The position numbers and the translations under genes were made by a program. Under the pieces are notes generated by a model. The model saw only the letters and a program-made list of their open reading frames with translations, was not told the DNA's origin and searched no databases. Shown in pieces: positions 46,106-57,321 of a stretch of 64,000 nt of DNA. Numbering within the stretch: the stretch's first letter is position 1; every line of letters starts with the position of its first letter. Origin of the DNA: Noviherbaspirillum aerium (GTDB lineage Bacteria; Pseudomonadota; Gammaproteobacteria; Burkholderiales; Burkholderiaceae_D); contig NZ_VFAH01000003.1 of the NCBI RefSeq assembly GCF_008929045.1, positions 248,001 to 312,000 of the forward strand. Reading direction: 5' to 3'.

Positions 46106-46143
46106 GTAGCGCCGGCCCGGCCCGCGTGCCGATTGGACGGCGC

Positions 46144-47505
46144 TCAGGAAACGGCCGCCTTTTCCATCAGGGCGACAATGCGCCGCCGGACAAAGTTGAT
46201 ATGGCTGCGCAGGCCATAGAGTTCGTCGGCAAAGGACAGCGGAATTGAAATCCGGTTGACGCGCTCCTCGATGTCGTTGAGGCGCTGCAGTTGCGCCGGA
46301 TAGACCTGTGCATGCTTTTCCCGCGGCACGTCCTCGATTTCCTGTTCCACCGCGCGCAACTGTCCGTACCAGCGATAGACGCGCGACCGCACTTTCCACA
46401 CATACAGGGGCGGGATGATGCGAGACAGCGGAAGAATCAGCGCTCCCAGGGCCACCACCACCACCCACATCCGCTCCAGGAAGTTCGCCAGCCAGAATGG
46501 AAGATAGCGCTGCAGCAGCGGCGAGCCGGTCTTATAGTATTTCTCGGCCGCCGGGGATACCGGAATCTCCGTATAACTAGCTGTGGGAAATTCTCCTTTC
46601 CGGTTGAACCAGCCGGCATTGCCGTGAATGCTCGTCGCCGCCTGCACGAACAGATTGACCAGGGCGGGATGCAGGTCTTCACGCGCAACCAGGGTTGCCG
46701 TCGGAGCAATCAGGTGATAGTCCTTGGGCGGGAGGTCGCGCCCGAGGTCCACGATGCCTCTTGGCAGAACGACATGCGAGAGAAACGGGAAGCGGCGCGT
46801 GTAAGCCTCCGCCTGCGAGAAATCGAACAGTTTGATGCCGGGCGTCTGCAACAGCATCTGGATGAGCGGAGCATCCGGGGCCGAGCTGAATACCAGGCCA
46901 TCGATGCGGCCGGCCAGCAGCTCCACGGTGGCCGGAGTGTTCTCGAGCATGCCCAGACGAACGTCGCCGGCCTCCATGCCGTTCACCGACAGGATCTTCC
47001 TGAAGAGATCGGGTACGCCGGTGCCCTCCGGACCGACATTGATTTTCAGGCCCTTTAGCTGGGTGAGCTGATGAACATTCTTGGCACTGCGGATGAACAG
47101 CCATACCGGCTCGGTGAACAGGCTGCCGAGTGAAACCAGACCGCTGCGTTCGGCGGCCTCATGCTCCGTGGATCCGCTCTGAACGAAAGCAATGTCCACA
47201 TCCGATGAGGGATCATTCAGCCGCTGCAGATTTTCCAGCGATCCGAGCGAGGACTTCTGCACAACGCGAATGTCATATCGCGCGAGCGCGCCCGCGTACT
47301 TCTTCCCCAGGGTTTCATAAGCGCTATTGTCCTGTCCCGTCGACAAGGTAACCATGGTCGGCGGTGACGGATCAACCAGCCAGTAGGCAAGCAGGCAGGT
47401 TGCGAGGACGGCAATTGCCGCAGGGCCGGCTGCAATCAGAAAATCGCGCAATGAGAAACGCGTGAACTTGAGCATCTTGGGCATGCGTGATCGGAAGGAT
47501 TTCAT
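46144..47505 (-). CDS. TAXI-family solute-binding protein with N- and C-terminal membrane anchors
   Basis: A 453-residue protein. A membrane helix at about 22-42 is followed by a TAXI-type substrate-binding domain (LSTGQDNSAYETLGKKYAGAL near 54-74, VGPEGTGVPDLFRKIL near 157-172). A second helix near 345-368 leads to a cytosolic tail of about 83 residues with coiled-coil character. TAXI proteins usually serve TRAP transporters, but no DctM-type permease is adjacent, and the double anchor is unlike a free periplasmic receptor. It may be a sensor or tethered binding protein. The ATG at 47505 is chosen over an upstream TTG; no strong ribosome site is visible. Confidence 0.75.
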   Translation of the reverse strand: MKSFRSRMPKMLKFTRFSLRDFLIAAGPAAIAVLATCLLAYWLVDPSPPTMVTLSTGQDNSAYETLGKKYAGALARYDIRVVQKSSLGSLENLQRLNDPSSDVDIAFVQSGSTEHEAAERSGLVSLGSLFTEPVWLFIRSAKNVHQLTQLKGLKINVGPEGTGVPDLFRKILSVNGMEAGDVRLGMLENTPATVELLAGRIDGLVFSSAPDAPLIQMLLQTPGIKLFDFSQAEAYTRRFPFLSHVVLPRGIVDLGRDLPPKDYHLIAPTATLVAREDLHPALVNLFVQAATSIHGNAGWFNRKGEFPTASYTEIPVSPAAEKYYKTGSPLLQRYLPFWLANFLERMWVVVVALGALILPLSRIIPPLYVWKVRSRVYRWYGQLRAVEQEIEDVPREKHAQVYPAQLQRLNDIEERVNRISIPLSFADELYGLRSHINFVRRRIVALMEKAAVS

Positions 47506-47625
47506 GGAGCGACACCATGCCAAGAAACCCCTTCCGGCGCAAGCACCGGAACGTGCAGTTACCTCTCAGGCACCCTTTCCCTTTCGCTGTTGCGAGACCG
47601 GCATTGTCCGAACGCCGGGCGAAGA

Positions 47626-48195
47626 TTAGTGATAGTTCGCGGATGAGCGATTGCCATGCGACGAGTGCGGGCTGCTTCGCCCCTGTCGCCCCTTCGCCGC
47701 GCCGGACGTCTCGGACAGGCATTGTGCCGCGATGGAAAACCAGTCCTCCACGGTGAGCATGCGGCGTGCCATCGGCAGCAGTTCGCGTTCTTCACGGTCA
47801 AGGCGAAGGAAGGCATGCCGGCAGTACAACTCCAGCGAGTTGCAAACCTCGCCTGCCCTCGCCATTCCGTGGTCGAAGGAAGTGGACAGGTGTTCGCCTG
47901 CCGCTCGCAGGATGCCTGAGGCTTTTGCGCCCAGCATTTCGAGTTCGACGACCAGCAATTCAGCCTCGCGGCCGAAGCGGCGCAAGGTCGGCATCAGATA
48001 ACGCTCGATCTTGCGGCTACGGCAGAATTGGTCAAAATGCATCAGCCTGTTGAAGGCAGCATCAAGAATGGCAAAGTCAAGCCGCTGCAATCCCTTCCAG
48101 GCTGATTCCATCTGCTGCTGCATCCGTCCAAGCATATGGCGTGCTTTGTCCTGTTCGGCAGCGATAGCGATGATGGAATAGGTTGCGGTCAGCAT
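47626..48195 (-). CDS. Hemerythrin-like HHE-domain protein
   Basis: A 189-residue, largely helical protein. Histidine- and acid-bearing helices FNRLMHFDQFCRSRKIERYLMPTLRRF, STSFDHGMARAGEVCNSLE and YCRHAFLRLDREERELLPMARRML resemble the HHE hemerythrin bundle that binds a di-iron or single metal site. The C-terminal 25 residues are Ser/His/Gly-rich and probably disordered. AGAGG lies five bases before the ATG at 48195. It is upstream of the TAXI gene on the same strand with a 120-base gap. The metal ligands are inferred, and divergence from classical motifs leaves doubt. Confidence 0.6.
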   Translation of the reverse strand: MLTATYSIIAIAAEQDKARHMLGRMQQQMESAWKGLQRLDFAILDAAFNRLMHFDQFCRSRKIERYLMPTLRRFGREAELLVVELEMLGAKASGILRAAGEHLSTSFDHGMARAGEVCNSLELYCRHAFLRLDREERELLPMARRMLTVEDWFSIAAQCLSETSGAAKGRQGRSSPHSSHGNRSSANYH

Positions 48196-48741
48196 GAGCA
48201 CCTCTATAAGGTCAAGCGGAAAAGATCTGCACTTCTAGCAATAAGAGTGCCGACTGGATTCTCGATTCAAGAAACTTGATATAAAGAGCGCGCCATCAAA
48301 CATCAGGCTCATTGGATGCGGCAGTAAAATTACGGGCGACGACTGGCGGTGCACAATGGTTTTCGTTCCGCGCGCGGGTCACGCAGCCGCGCCGCAAGCA
48401 TGTGGCTAACTGATGCACTGACGATGTTCCACCGGATAAATGCAGGAAGTTTTCACGAAAACAAGACACAGCGAAGTCGCCTTGGAAAGCGTGCGGTGAG
48501 TATAGGGGCCTACTCTTGCCCTTGTTTGATATGGGACAAATTGTGCGGCAAGTTGAGGCGATCTATCAGCATATTCCATTCATCAACTGCTATCTGAAGT
48601 GAAAGTATTCAACGGCGACGCAGGAGCAGTTGTGCCTGCAGATTCAGAATGGTTTTCCGCTTTGCGGTTCTCAAAAATGAAAAAGCCGGCGATACGCCTG
48701 GTATCGCCGGCCCTGATCTCGCGAACCGGTTCCGGGCAGGA
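48196..48741. other. Intergenic region between the hemerythrin-like gene and prfC
   Basis: 546 bases without a convincing gene. It contains the palindrome TCAAG-AAA-CTTGA at 48267-48279, a possible operator about 75 bases upstream of the hemerythrin-like start, and the prfC terminator near 48690. A short plus-strand frame at 48349-48597 has no ribosome site or recognisable features. Confidence 0.5.
48676..48711 (-). terminator. Rho-independent terminator after prfC
   Basis: The reverse strand has an 11-base perfect stem GCCGGCGATAC/GTATCGCCGGC with a 5-base loop followed by TTTTTCATTTTT, about 30 bases past the prfC stop. Confidence 0.92.
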
Positions 48742-50409
48742 TCAGCCCACTTTCACCGCATGCTCGCGGGTTGCATGAAAAGTCAGTTGCGGCCAGCGCT
48801 CCTGCGTCAGCTTGAGGTTGACGCCTGATGTCGCAAGATAGGCCATATTGTTGGCGGCATCGTAGGCGATATTGGCGCCCGCCGAAGATTTCTCGAAATC
48901 GGCAAGGGCCTTCTTGTCATCGCTCGAGATCCAGCGCGCGCTGCTGATGCTGGTACCTTCAAATACCGCATCGACGCCGTATTCGTTCAGCAGGCGGCTG
49001 GCAACGACTTCGAACTGCAGCACGCCGACCGCTCCCAGAATCAGGTCGCCGCCATGCACCGGCTTGAACACCTGCACCGCACCTTCCTCGCCCAGTTGCT
49101 GCAAGCCTTTGTGCAGCTGCTTGATCTTGAGCGGATTGCGGATGCGCACCATGCGGAAGAAATCCGGCGCGAAATACGGAATGCCGGTGAATTGCAGCAG
49201 TTCGCCTTCGGAAAAGCTGTCGCCGATCTGCATGTTCCCGTGGTTGGGCAAGCCGATAATGTCGCCGGCATAGGCTTCTTCCACCTGCTCCCGGCTCGAC
49301 GCCATGAAAGTCACCACGCTGGATACCTTGATCTCGCGGTTCAGGCGCAGATGTTTTACCTTCATGCCGCGCTCGAAACGCCCCGAACACACTCGCAGGA
49401 AGGCGATGCGGTCGCGGTGCGCCGGATCCATGTTGGCCTGGATCTTGAACACGAAGCCCGAGAACGGCGCTTCCACCGGCTTGACGGAGCGCACCGAGGC
49501 ATCGCGTTCGCGAGGCGCCGGCGCCCAGTCGAGCAATGCATTGAGGATTTCCCGCACGCCGAAATTGTTGATCGCCGAACCGAAGAACACCGGCGTCTGC
49601 GTACCGGCCAGGAAGGCTTCCAGGTCGAACGGATGGGAGGCCCCATGCACCAGCTCGACTTCCATTTTCAGCTGCTCGATTTCAAGCGGGAACATCTCCG
49701 ACAGGCGCGGATTGTCGATGCCCTTGATCACTTCGAATTCCTGGTCGGCGCGTTCCTCGCCGGCCTTGAACAGCAGAATTTCGTCGCGCAGAAGATGATA
49801 GACGCCGCGGAAATTCTTGCCCATGCCGATCGGCCAGGTAACCGGCGCGCATTGGATCTTCAATACCGATTCGACTTCGTCCAGCAGTTCCAGCGGGTCG
49901 CGCGTCTCGCGGTCCATCTTGTTCATGAAGGTCAGGATCGGCGTGGCGCGCATGCGGCAGACGTTGAGCAGCTTGATGGTCTGCTCCTCCACGCCCTTTG
50001 CCGCGTCGATCACCATCAATGCCGAGTCTACCGCCGTGAGCACGCGATAGGTATCTTCGGAAAAGTCCTGGTGGCCGGGAGTGTCGAGCAGGTTGACCAC
50101 ATGGTCGCGATATTCGAACTGCATCACCGAGCTGGCTACCGAAATGCCGCGCTGCTTCTCGATCTCCATCCAGTCGGAGGTCGCATGCCGACCGCTCTTG
50201 CGCGCCTTGACCGTGCCGGCAAGCTGAATCGCGCCGGAAAACAGCAGCAGTTTTTCGGTCAGTGTGGTCTTGCCCGCATCCGGGTGGGAAATAATGCCGA
50301 AGGTGCGCCGGCGCGCGACTTCGCGCGCGATCAGCTCGGTGGGAACCTTCCTGGTGTCGGCAGTGCTGTCGACCGCATCGGTCGAGGGAATCTCTGGTAC
50401 TGAGGCCAT
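48742..50409 (-). CDS. prfC: Peptide chain release factor 3 (RF3), PrfC
   Basis: Translational GTPase that recycles RF1/RF2 after termination. The 555-residue product shows G1 [14 protein letters not shown] near 40-53, [13 protein letters not shown] (switch I) near 82-94, G3 [14 protein letters not shown] near 108-121, and G4 NKMDRE near 163-168, followed by EF-G-like domains II and III. RF3 rather than EF-G is indicated by [16 protein letters not shown] and the lack of domains IV-V. The N-terminus from 50409 is about 25 residues longer than usual; a later start is possible. Probably downstream of orn on one transcript. Confidence 0.94.
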   Translation of the reverse strand: MASVPEIPSTDAVDSTADTRKVPTELIAREVARRRTFGIISHPDAGKTTLTEKLLLFSGAIQLAGTVKARKSGRHATSDWMEIEKQRGISVASSVMQFEYRDHVVNLLDTPGHQDFSEDTYRVLTAVDSALMVIDAAKGVEEQTIKLLNVCRMRATPILTFMNKMDRETRDPLELLDEVESVLKIQCAPVTWPIGMGKNFRGVYHLLRDEILLFKAGEERADQEFEVIKGIDNPRLSEMFPLEIEQLKMEVELVHGASHPFDLEAFLAGTQTPVFFGSAINNFGVREILNALLDWAPAPRERDASVRSVKPVEAPFSGFVFKIQANMDPAHRDRIAFLRVCSGRFERGMKVKHLRLNREIKVSSVVTFMASSREQVEEAYAGDIIGLPNHGNMQIGDSFSEGELLQFTGIPYFAPDFFRMVRIRNPLKIKQLHKGLQQLGEEGAVQVFKPVHGGDLILGAVGVLQFEVVASRLLNEYGVDAVFEGTSISSARWISSDDKKALADFEKSSAGANIAYDAANNMAYLATSGVNLKLTQERWPQLTFHATREHAVKVG

Positions 50410-50498
50410 GTTTCGGCTTTTAAAAAACGGGTTTTGAAGCTTGCCTGCCACGGTGGCAGCAGGTTTGCGGATACTTGGTCTGGCGGGCCGACGGCTCG

Positions 50499-51083
50499 TC
50501 AGGCCTTGATGAAATGCTCGCGGTAATAACGCAGTTCCTCGATCGATTCGATGATATCGGCCAGCGCGGTATGCTTCTGGTGTTTCTTGAATCCGGAGGA
50601 AATCTCCGGTTTCCAGCGGCGGCAGAGTTCCTTCAGTGTCGACACGTCCAGATTGCGGTAATGGAAGAAAGCTTCCAGCTTGGGCATGCCGCGCACCATG
50701 AAACGGCGATCCTGGCAGATGGAATTGCCGCACATCGGCGATTTTCCTGCCGGAACATATTTCTTGAGGAAATCGATCAGCGCCGTTTCCGCCTCCGCTT
50801 CGCTCACCGTCGAAGCCTTGACGCGGTCGATCAGGCCGGAACGTCCATGGGTGCCCTTGTTCCAGGCATCCATCTTGTCGAGTACCTCATCGGGTTGATG
50901 AATTGCAAACACCGGCCCCTCGGCAAGAACATTCAGCTGCGCATCGGTTACCACGCAGGCCACTTCGATGATGCGGTCGCTGTCCGGGTCCAGCCCGGTC
51001 ATTTCCATATCGACCCAGACCAGATTGAACTCATTGGGACGGACGGGCGCCGGCGCGGCATTTGTTTCAATAGCTTGTGACAT
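50499..51083 (-). CDS. orn: Oligoribonuclease Orn
   Basis: DEDDh 3'-5' exonuclease that degrades 2-5 nt RNA (including pGpG) to mononucleotides. In the 194-residue protein the first acidic pair is Asp25 and Glu27 in [19 protein letters not shown] supplies the next Asp, and [15 protein letters not shown] the last His and Asp. GAGGA eight bases upstream fixes the ATG at 51083. Divergent from the M48 protease gene across 43 bases, so their promoters must overlap; prfC follows after 89 bases. Confidence 0.95.
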   Translation of the reverse strand: MSQAIETNAAPAPVRPNEFNLVWVDMEMTGLDPDSDRIIEVACVVTDAQLNVLAEGPVFAIHQPDEVLDKMDAWNKGTHGRSGLIDRVKASTVSEAEAETALIDFLKKYVPAGKSPMCGNSICQDRRFMVRGMPKLEAFFHYRNLDVSTLKELCRRWKPEISSGFKKHQKHTALADIIESIEELRYYREHFIKA

Positions 51084-51126
51084 AATCTAAATCCTCAGTA
51101 ATTCGCCATTTTCTCACAGGCACAGC

Positions 51127-52386
51127 ATGTCTTCACTCGTGTTTTCGGTATTGTTCGTCGGCTTTCTGGTTGTGACGCTGATCGTCCGCTTCTGGCTCGG
51201 TTCCCGTCATATTCGCCATGTGCTTGCCCATCGCGGCGCCGTGCCGGCGGAATTCGCCGAGAAAATTCCATTGTATGCACACCAGAAAGCCGCGGACTAT
51301 ACCGTGGCACGGACCAAGCTGAGTCTTGTCACGCTGCTGGTGAATGCTGCCGTCCTGGTAGGCTTCACCCTGCTCGGCGGCCTGCAATGGCTGTCGGTGG
51401 CGCTGTTCAACCTCACCGGCCCCGGCATGCTGCATCAGCTTGCCCTGCTGGCTGCATTTGCCGCCATTTCAGGCTTGGTGGACTTGCCGTTCGACTACTA
51501 CCGGCAGTTCGTGCTGGAAGCCAGGTTCGGTTTCAACAAAATGACGCTCGGCCTGTTCATTTCCGACATGGTCAAGAACACGCTGGTCGGCATCATCGTC
51601 GGACTGCCGCTGATCTGGGTGATCCTGAGCCTGATGGACAAGGCGGGCAGCCTGTGGTGGTTCTATGCATGGCTGGTGTGGAGCGGTTTCCAATTGCTGA
51701 TGCTGGTCTTGTATCCGACCGTCATTGCGCCGCTGTTCAACAAGTTCACCCCGCTGCAGGACGAAAGCCTGCGCTCCCGCATCGAGAACCTCATGCAGCG
51801 CGTCGGCTTCGCCTCCAAGGGTCTGTTCGTGATGGACGGCTCCAAGCGCAGCGCGCATGGCAATGCCTATTTCTCCGGTTTCGGCGCCGCCAAGCGGATC
51901 GTCTTCTTCGACACGCTGCTGGCGCGCCTGGGACCGCAGGAAATCGAAGCCGTGCTCGCGCATGAACTCGGCCATTTCAAGCTCAAGCACATCATCAAGC
52001 GCATCGCCGTGATGTTCGGCGTATCGCTCGGCCTGCTGGCGCTGCTGGGTTACCTGAAAACCCAGGCCTGGTTCTACACCGGCCTGGGAGTCGATCCGAT
52101 GCTGCTGACCAGCAACGACGCCATGGCGCTGGTCCTGTTCATGCTGGCATTGCCGGTCTTCACCTTCCTGCTGTCGCCGCTGACCTCGATCACCTCCCGC
52201 AAGCATGAATTCGAAGCCGACGCCTTCGCCGCGAAACATACCAATGCGCAGGACCTGGTTTCGGCGCTGGTCAAGCTGTATGAAGACAATGCCTCGACCC
52301 TGACGCCCGACCCCCTGCATTCCGCCTTCTACGATTCGCATCCGCCTGCCAGCATCCGGATTCACCATCTTCTCGGCAGCCGGTAG
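51127..52386 (+). CDS. M48-family membrane metalloprotease (Ste24/CAAX protease 1-like)
   Basis: A 419-residue polytopic membrane protein with several N-terminal helices, then the zinc site HELGH at 279-283 ([14 protein letters not shown]), and a downstream acidic ligand in [15 protein letters not shown] near 358-372. This is the layout of Ste24p-type M48 proteases; the bacterial role is thought to be membrane-protein quality control, as bacteria lack CAAX prenylation. It is followed by rsgA after 10 bases, so the two are likely one operon. Confidence 0.9.
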   Translation: MSSLVFSVLFVGFLVVTLIVRFWLGSRHIRHVLAHRGAVPAEFAEKIPLYAHQKAADYTVARTKLSLVTLLVNAAVLVGFTLLGGLQWLSVALFNLTGPGMLHQLALLAAFAAISGLVDLPFDYYRQFVLEARFGFNKMTLGLFISDMVKNTLVGIIVGLPLIWVILSLMDKAGSLWWFYAWLVWSGFQLLMLVLYPTVIAPLFNKFTPLQDESLRSRIENLMQRVGFASKGLFVMDGSKRSAHGNAYFSGFGAAKRIVFFDTLLARLGPQEIEAVLAHELGHFKLKHIIKRIAVMFGVSLGLLALLGYLKTQAWFYTGLGVDPMLLTSNDAMALVLFMLALPVFTFLLSPLTSITSRKHEFEADAFAAKHTNAQDLVSALVKLYEDNASTLTPDPLHSAFYDSHPPASIRIHHLLGSR

Positions 52387-52396
52387 AGCGACAGAC

Positions 52397-53287
52397 ATGA
52401 CAGGACAGCAAGGAACCGTCATCGCGGCGCACGGCAGGCATTACCTGGTGCAGGCCGGCGAAGAGAAATTGCAATGCGTCACTCGCGGCAAGAAAAGCGA
52501 TGTCGCGACCGGCGACATTGTCCACTGGAAGCGGACTTCGCCCGATCAGGGCGTCATTGAATCGATCGCCGAACGCAAGACCCTGCTCTATCGCTCGGAC
52601 CAGTACAAATCGAAGCTGCTTGCCGCCAACGTCACCCAGCTGTTCATCGTGGTGGCAACACAGCCCGGATTCTCCGACGACCTGGTTTCACGCTCCCTGG
52701 TCGCGGCCGAAGCCGGAGGAATCGCCGCCCATATCATTCTCAACAAGGTGGATATCGAAGAACTGCTGCCGTCGACGCGGGAGCGGCTCGCTCTTTACCG
52801 CGGGCTCGGCTATCCGATCCATGAAGTCTCCGCCAAGAGCATGCCGGAACAGACCAAGGCGCTGCTGCAGCCGCTGATGCAGGGCCAGTCGAGCATCCTG
52901 ATCGGACAGTCGGGCATGGGCAAGTCGTCGCTGATCAATCTGCTGGTGCCGGACGCCGAACTGGCCACCCGCGAAATCTCGGCGGCCCTCGATTCCGGCA
53001 AGCACACGACCACCTTCACCCGCCTGTTCCTGACCGGGCAGGATACGGCCATCATCGATTCGCCGGGTTTCCAGGAGTTCGGCCTCTATCACCTTACCGA
53101 AGGCATGCTGGAACGTGCCTTCCGGGAATTCGGTCCGCACCTGGGAAATTGCAAGTTCTACAACTGCCATCATCTGACGGAGCCGGGCTGCGCCGTGCTC
53201 GGCGCGGTCGAGGCCGGCGAGATCGCACCGATCCGGCATGCGCTCTACCAGCAACTGGTGCATGAATCCTCGCAAAAGCTCTACTAG
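52397..53287 (+). CDS. rsgA: Small-subunit maturation GTPase RsgA
   Basis: Circularly permuted GTPase assisting late 30S maturation. In the 296-residue product an OB-fold N-terminus (1-65) precedes the permuted G domain with G4 NKVDIEE near 115-121, G1 [14 protein letters not shown] near 170-183 and G3 DSPGFQEF near 219-226. A zinc-binding [14 protein letters not shown] near 252-265 lies near the C-terminus. Family identity is certain. A hairpin that could act as its terminator lies 63 bases past the stop, in front of argF. Confidence 0.95.
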   Translation: MTGQQGTVIAAHGRHYLVQAGEEKLQCVTRGKKSDVATGDIVHWKRTSPDQGVIESIAERKTLLYRSDQYKSKLLAANVTQLFIVVATQPGFSDDLVSRSLVAAEAGGIAAHIILNKVDIEELLPSTRERLALYRGLGYPIHEVSAKSMPEQTKALLQPLMQGQSSILIGQSGMGKSSLINLLVPDAELATREISAALDSGKHTTTFTRLFLTGQDTAIIDSPGFQEFGLYHLTEGMLERAFREFGPHLGNCKFYNCHHLTEPGCAVLGAVEAGEIAPIRHALYQQLVHESSQKLY

Positions 53288-53324
53288 GGCCTGCAAGCGG
53301 TTATCTTTTCGATACAAAATCTCT

Positions 53325-53330
53325 TATAAT
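53325..53330 (+). promoter_or_regulatory. Candidate -10 element of an argF promoter
   Basis: A consensus TATAAT lies between rsgA and argF. The matching -35 at 17-base spacing (TATCTT) is poor. If active, its transcript would begin near 53337 and include the hairpin at 53351-53381. Confidence 0.4.
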
Positions 53331-53350
53331 TGAACGGGTTACAACAATCC

Positions 53351-53387
53351 GGCGGCAAGAGCCAACCCAGCACTTGCCGCCGTTTTC
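53351..53387 (+). terminator. Terminator-like hairpin immediately upstream of the argF start codon
   Basis: A 9-base perfect GC-rich stem GGCGGCAAG (53351-53359) / CTTGCCGCC (53373-53381) with a 13-base loop is followed by GTTTTCATTT and then the argF ATG at 53392. It may terminate rsgA transcripts or act in the argF leader. No Shine-Dalgarno lies between the hairpin and the ATG. Confidence 0.6.
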
Positions 53388-53391
53388 ATTT

Positions 53392-54306
53392 ATGTCCATC
53401 AAACACTTCCTGCAGTTTTCTGACTTTACGCTTGATGAATTCGAGTATGTGATCGAACGTGCGCGCATCATCAAGCAGAAGTTCAAGAACTATGAGCCGT
53501 ACCATCCGCTGGTCGATCGCACGCTGGTCATGGTGTTCGAAAAGAACTCGACGCGCACCCGCCTCTCCTTCGAGGCCGGCATGCACCAGCTCGGCGGCGC
53601 GGCGATCTACCTGAACACGCGCGACAGCCAGCTCGGTCGCGGCGAACCGGTGGAAGATGCGGCGCAGGTCATGTCCCGCATGTGCGACATCATCATGGTC
53701 CGCACTTTCGGCCAGGACATCATCGAGCGCTTTGCCAGCCATTCGCGCGTGCCTGTCATCAACGGGCTGACCAATGAACACCATCCCTGCCAGGTACTGG
53801 CCGACGTCTTCACCTACATCGAGCATCGCGGCTCCATCAAGGGCAAGACCGTGGCCTGGATCGGCGACGCCAACAACATGCTTTACTCCTGGCTGCAGGC
53901 GGCCCAGGTATTTGGCTTCCACGTGAGCGTATCCACGCCCAAGGGCTATGAAATCAACCCGGACCTGGTTGCGCCCGGCAACGGCAACTACACCGTCTTC
54001 GCCGATCCTTCCGATGCCTGCGGCGGCGCGGATCTCGTCACGACCGACGTGTGGACCAGCATGGGCTACGAAGAAGAGAACGCGGCACGGCTGAAGGCCT
54101 TTGACGGCTGGATCGTCGACGGCGAGAAAATGAAGCGCGCCAACGCCGACGCCCTCTTCATGCATTGCCTGCCGGCGCACCGGGGCGAGGAAGTCGCCGC
54201 CGAAGTGATCGACGGCCCGCAGTCAGTCGTGTGGGACGAAGCCGAGAACCGCCTGCATGTGCAGAAGGCATTGCTCGAATATCTGGTCGTGGGCAGGCTC
54301 GCCTGA
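53392..54306 (+). CDS. argF: Ornithine carbamoyltransferase ArgF
   Basis: Forms citrulline from ornithine and carbamoyl phosphate. The 304-residue product has the carbamoyl-phosphate motif KNSTRTRLSFE near 50-60, RTFGQDIIERFA near 103-114, NGLTNEHHPCQVLAD near 124-138, and the catalytic HCLPAHRGEEV near 257-267. Upstream in-frame codons pass through the leader hairpin, so the ATG at 53392 is the natural start although it lacks a Shine-Dalgarno. argG follows after 72 bases. Confidence 0.95.
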   Translation: MSIKHFLQFSDFTLDEFEYVIERARIIKQKFKNYEPYHPLVDRTLVMVFEKNSTRTRLSFEAGMHQLGGAAIYLNTRDSQLGRGEPVEDAAQVMSRMCDIIMVRTFGQDIIERFASHSRVPVINGLTNEHHPCQVLADVFTYIEHRGSIKGKTVAWIGDANNMLYSWLQAAQVFGFHVSVSTPKGYEINPDLVAPGNGNYTVFADPSDACGGADLVTTDVWTSMGYEEENAARLKAFDGWIVDGEKMKRANADALFMHCLPAHRGEEVAAEVIDGPQSVVWDEAENRLHVQKALLEYLVVGRLA

Positions 54307-55716
<1,410 letters not shown>

Positions 55717-55739
55717 CGATCATCCTTACAGATACCACC

Positions 55740-56060
55740 ATGACCACACAATTCGACAACGTCTCCGTCGTCAAGAAAGCCAATCTCTATTTCGACGGCA
55801 AATGCGTTTCCCATACCGTGCTGTTCGCGGACGGCACCCGGAAAACCATCGGCGTGATCTTTCCCTCGTCGCTGACCTTCAACACCGGCGCCCCCGAAAT
55901 CATGGAACTGAATGCCGGCAAGTGCCGCATCCGGCTGAAGGGAGAAGAAGCATGGAACACCTATGAAGGCGGCCAGAGCTTCAACGTGCCCGGCAACTCC
56001 AGCTTCGACATCGAGACCCTGGAAACACTCGACTACGTCTGCCACTTCGTCGCAGCCTGA
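55740..56060 (+). CDS. ppnP: Pyrimidine/purine nucleoside phosphorylase PpnP
   Basis: A 106-residue cupin-fold protein of the former DUF1255 family, shown in E. coli to phosphorolyse a broad set of nucleosides. It contains [21 protein letters not shown] near 5-25, [25 protein letters not shown] near 51-66 and the end motif [15 protein letters not shown]. It probably shares the argG transcript and ends at a bidirectional terminator. A link to arginine synthesis is not obvious. Confidence 0.9.
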   Translation: MTTQFDNVSVVKKANLYFDGKCVSHTVLFADGTRKTIGVIFPSSLTFNTGAPEIMELNAGKCRIRLKGEEAWNTYEGGQSFNVPGNSSFDIETLETLDYVCHFVAA

Positions 56061-56085
56061 ATTGAGCACCTTGAAGTAGAAAAGT

Positions 56086-56114
56086 AAAAAGGCGATCGAT
56101 TGATCGCCTTTTTT
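56086..56114. terminator. Bidirectional Rho-independent terminator between ppnP and murB
   Basis: Stem AAAAGGCGATC with loop GATT and GATCGCCTTTT is flanked by A- and T-runs, serving the convergent ppnP and murB genes. Confidence 0.92.
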
Positions 56115-56138
56115 GTTGCCTGTGTTCTCCCGGAAGTG

Positions 56139-57176
56139 CTACACGAAAACCGGTTCAGGTTCGAGCGCCACGCCGAATTTCTCCTGCACGTCGGCTTGTA
56201 TCGCCGCCGCCAGCGCCGCGATGTCACTGCCTTTGGCGCCGCCCCGGTTGACCAGCACCAGCGCCTGTTTCTCATAGACGCCGGCTGCACCAAGGTTCCT
56301 GCCCTTCCAACCGGCCCGGTCGATGAGCCAGCCGGCCGCAAGCTTGTAGCTGCCGTCCGCCTGCGCATAGCTGACCAGGTCAGGACAACGTGCCAGCAGC
56401 ACATCGCGTGCCGCTTGCGACACGACGGGATTCTTGAAGAAGCTGCCGGCGTTGCCGATCACCGCAGGATCCGGCAGCTTGCGCGTGCGGATGGCAATGA
56501 TGGCGTCGCTGATCTGCCGCGCGGAAGGAGAATCAATGCCGGCGGCAGCCAGTTCCTGCGTGACGTCGGCATATTTCATATTCGCCTGCCAATGCCTGGG
56601 CAATGCAAATGTCACATCGAGAATGACGGCTCGATCCCGCAACGCATGCTTGAAGATGCTGTCGCGGTAACCGAATCGGCAGGCATTCCGGTCGAGGCTG
56701 AAAGTCTTGCGATCGACCATGTCGTAGGCCGTCAGTGAAAAGAAACGGTCCTTGAGCTCAACGCCGTAGGCGCCGATATTCTGAATCGGCGCTGCGCCCA
56801 CGCTCCCCGGAATCAGTGACAGGTTTTCAAGCCCGGGGAAACCATGTTCCAGCGTCCACAAGACAAAACGATGCCAGTTCTCTCCTGCAGCCGCCCTGAT
56901 GTAAAAAACCTCATCGTCTTCGCCGACGAGTTCGATGCCGCTGGTCGCCATGTGCAACACCAGGCCCTGGAAATCGCCGGTCAGCAGCAGGTTGCTGCCA
57001 CCGCCAAGGACGAGACGCGGCAAGTTTGCCAATGAGGCATCACGCGAAATCTTCTCAAGCATCGATGCCGAAGTGAGTTTCAAATACGCCGCTGCACTGG
57101 CGTCAATGCCGAAGGTATTGAGACCGCGAAGCGGAAAATTGCGCTGGATCGAAGTGTCTGAAGTGTCTGCATTCAT
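56139..57176 (-). CDS. murB: UDP-N-acetylenolpyruvoylglucosamine reductase MurB
   Basis: FAD/NADPH-dependent reduction giving UDP-N-acetylmuramate in peptidoglycan synthesis. The 345-residue type I MurB has the N-terminal LRGLNTFGIDASA, FAD-binding VLGGGSNLLLTGDFQGLVLHM near 56-76, PGSVGAAPIQNIGAYGVE near 122-139, YRDSIFK near 174-180, and NAGSFFKNPVVS near 242-253 with the catalytic Ser. The ATG at 57176 is chosen; an in-frame upstream start adds residues with no similarity. It is divergent from yajQ. Confidence 0.94.
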   Translation of the reverse strand: MNADTSDTSIQRNFPLRGLNTFGIDASAAAYLKLTSASMLEKISRDASLANLPRLVLGGGSNLLLTGDFQGLVLHMATSGIELVGEDDEVFYIRAAAGENWHRFVLWTLEHGFPGLENLSLIPGSVGAAPIQNIGAYGVELKDRFFSLTAYDMVDRKTFSLDRNACRFGYRDSIFKHALRDRAVILDVTFALPRHWQANMKYADVTQELAAAGIDSPSARQISDAIIAIRTRKLPDPAVIGNAGSFFKNPVVSQAARDVLLARCPDLVSYAQADGSYKLAAGWLIDRAGWKGRNLGAAGVYEKQALVLVNRGGAKGSDIAALAAAIQADVQEKFGVALEPEPVFV

Positions 57177-57321
57177 AGGGCTGGCATTATAGAGGGTGCA
57201 TAATCTAGCCACCCGATTTTTTGTCGGCTAGAATGGCCCGGTGTTTTCAGCATGACAAGCCTGAAAAGAACAAGAATATTCAGGCATGTTTCCCCAATCA
57301 ATATCGCAAGAGAGAATTGCC

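Noticed and set aside
48267-48300. TTGAT...ATCAA as an FNR/Anr box before the hemerythrin-like gene
   Set aside because: The half sites are 14 bases apart instead of 4; only the separate TCAAG-AAA-CTTGA dyad is worth recording.
48349-48597. 82-codon plus-strand frame between the hemerythrin-like gene and prfC
   Set aside because: Starts at GTG without a Shine-Dalgarno and has the Ser/Arg-rich composition of random frames.
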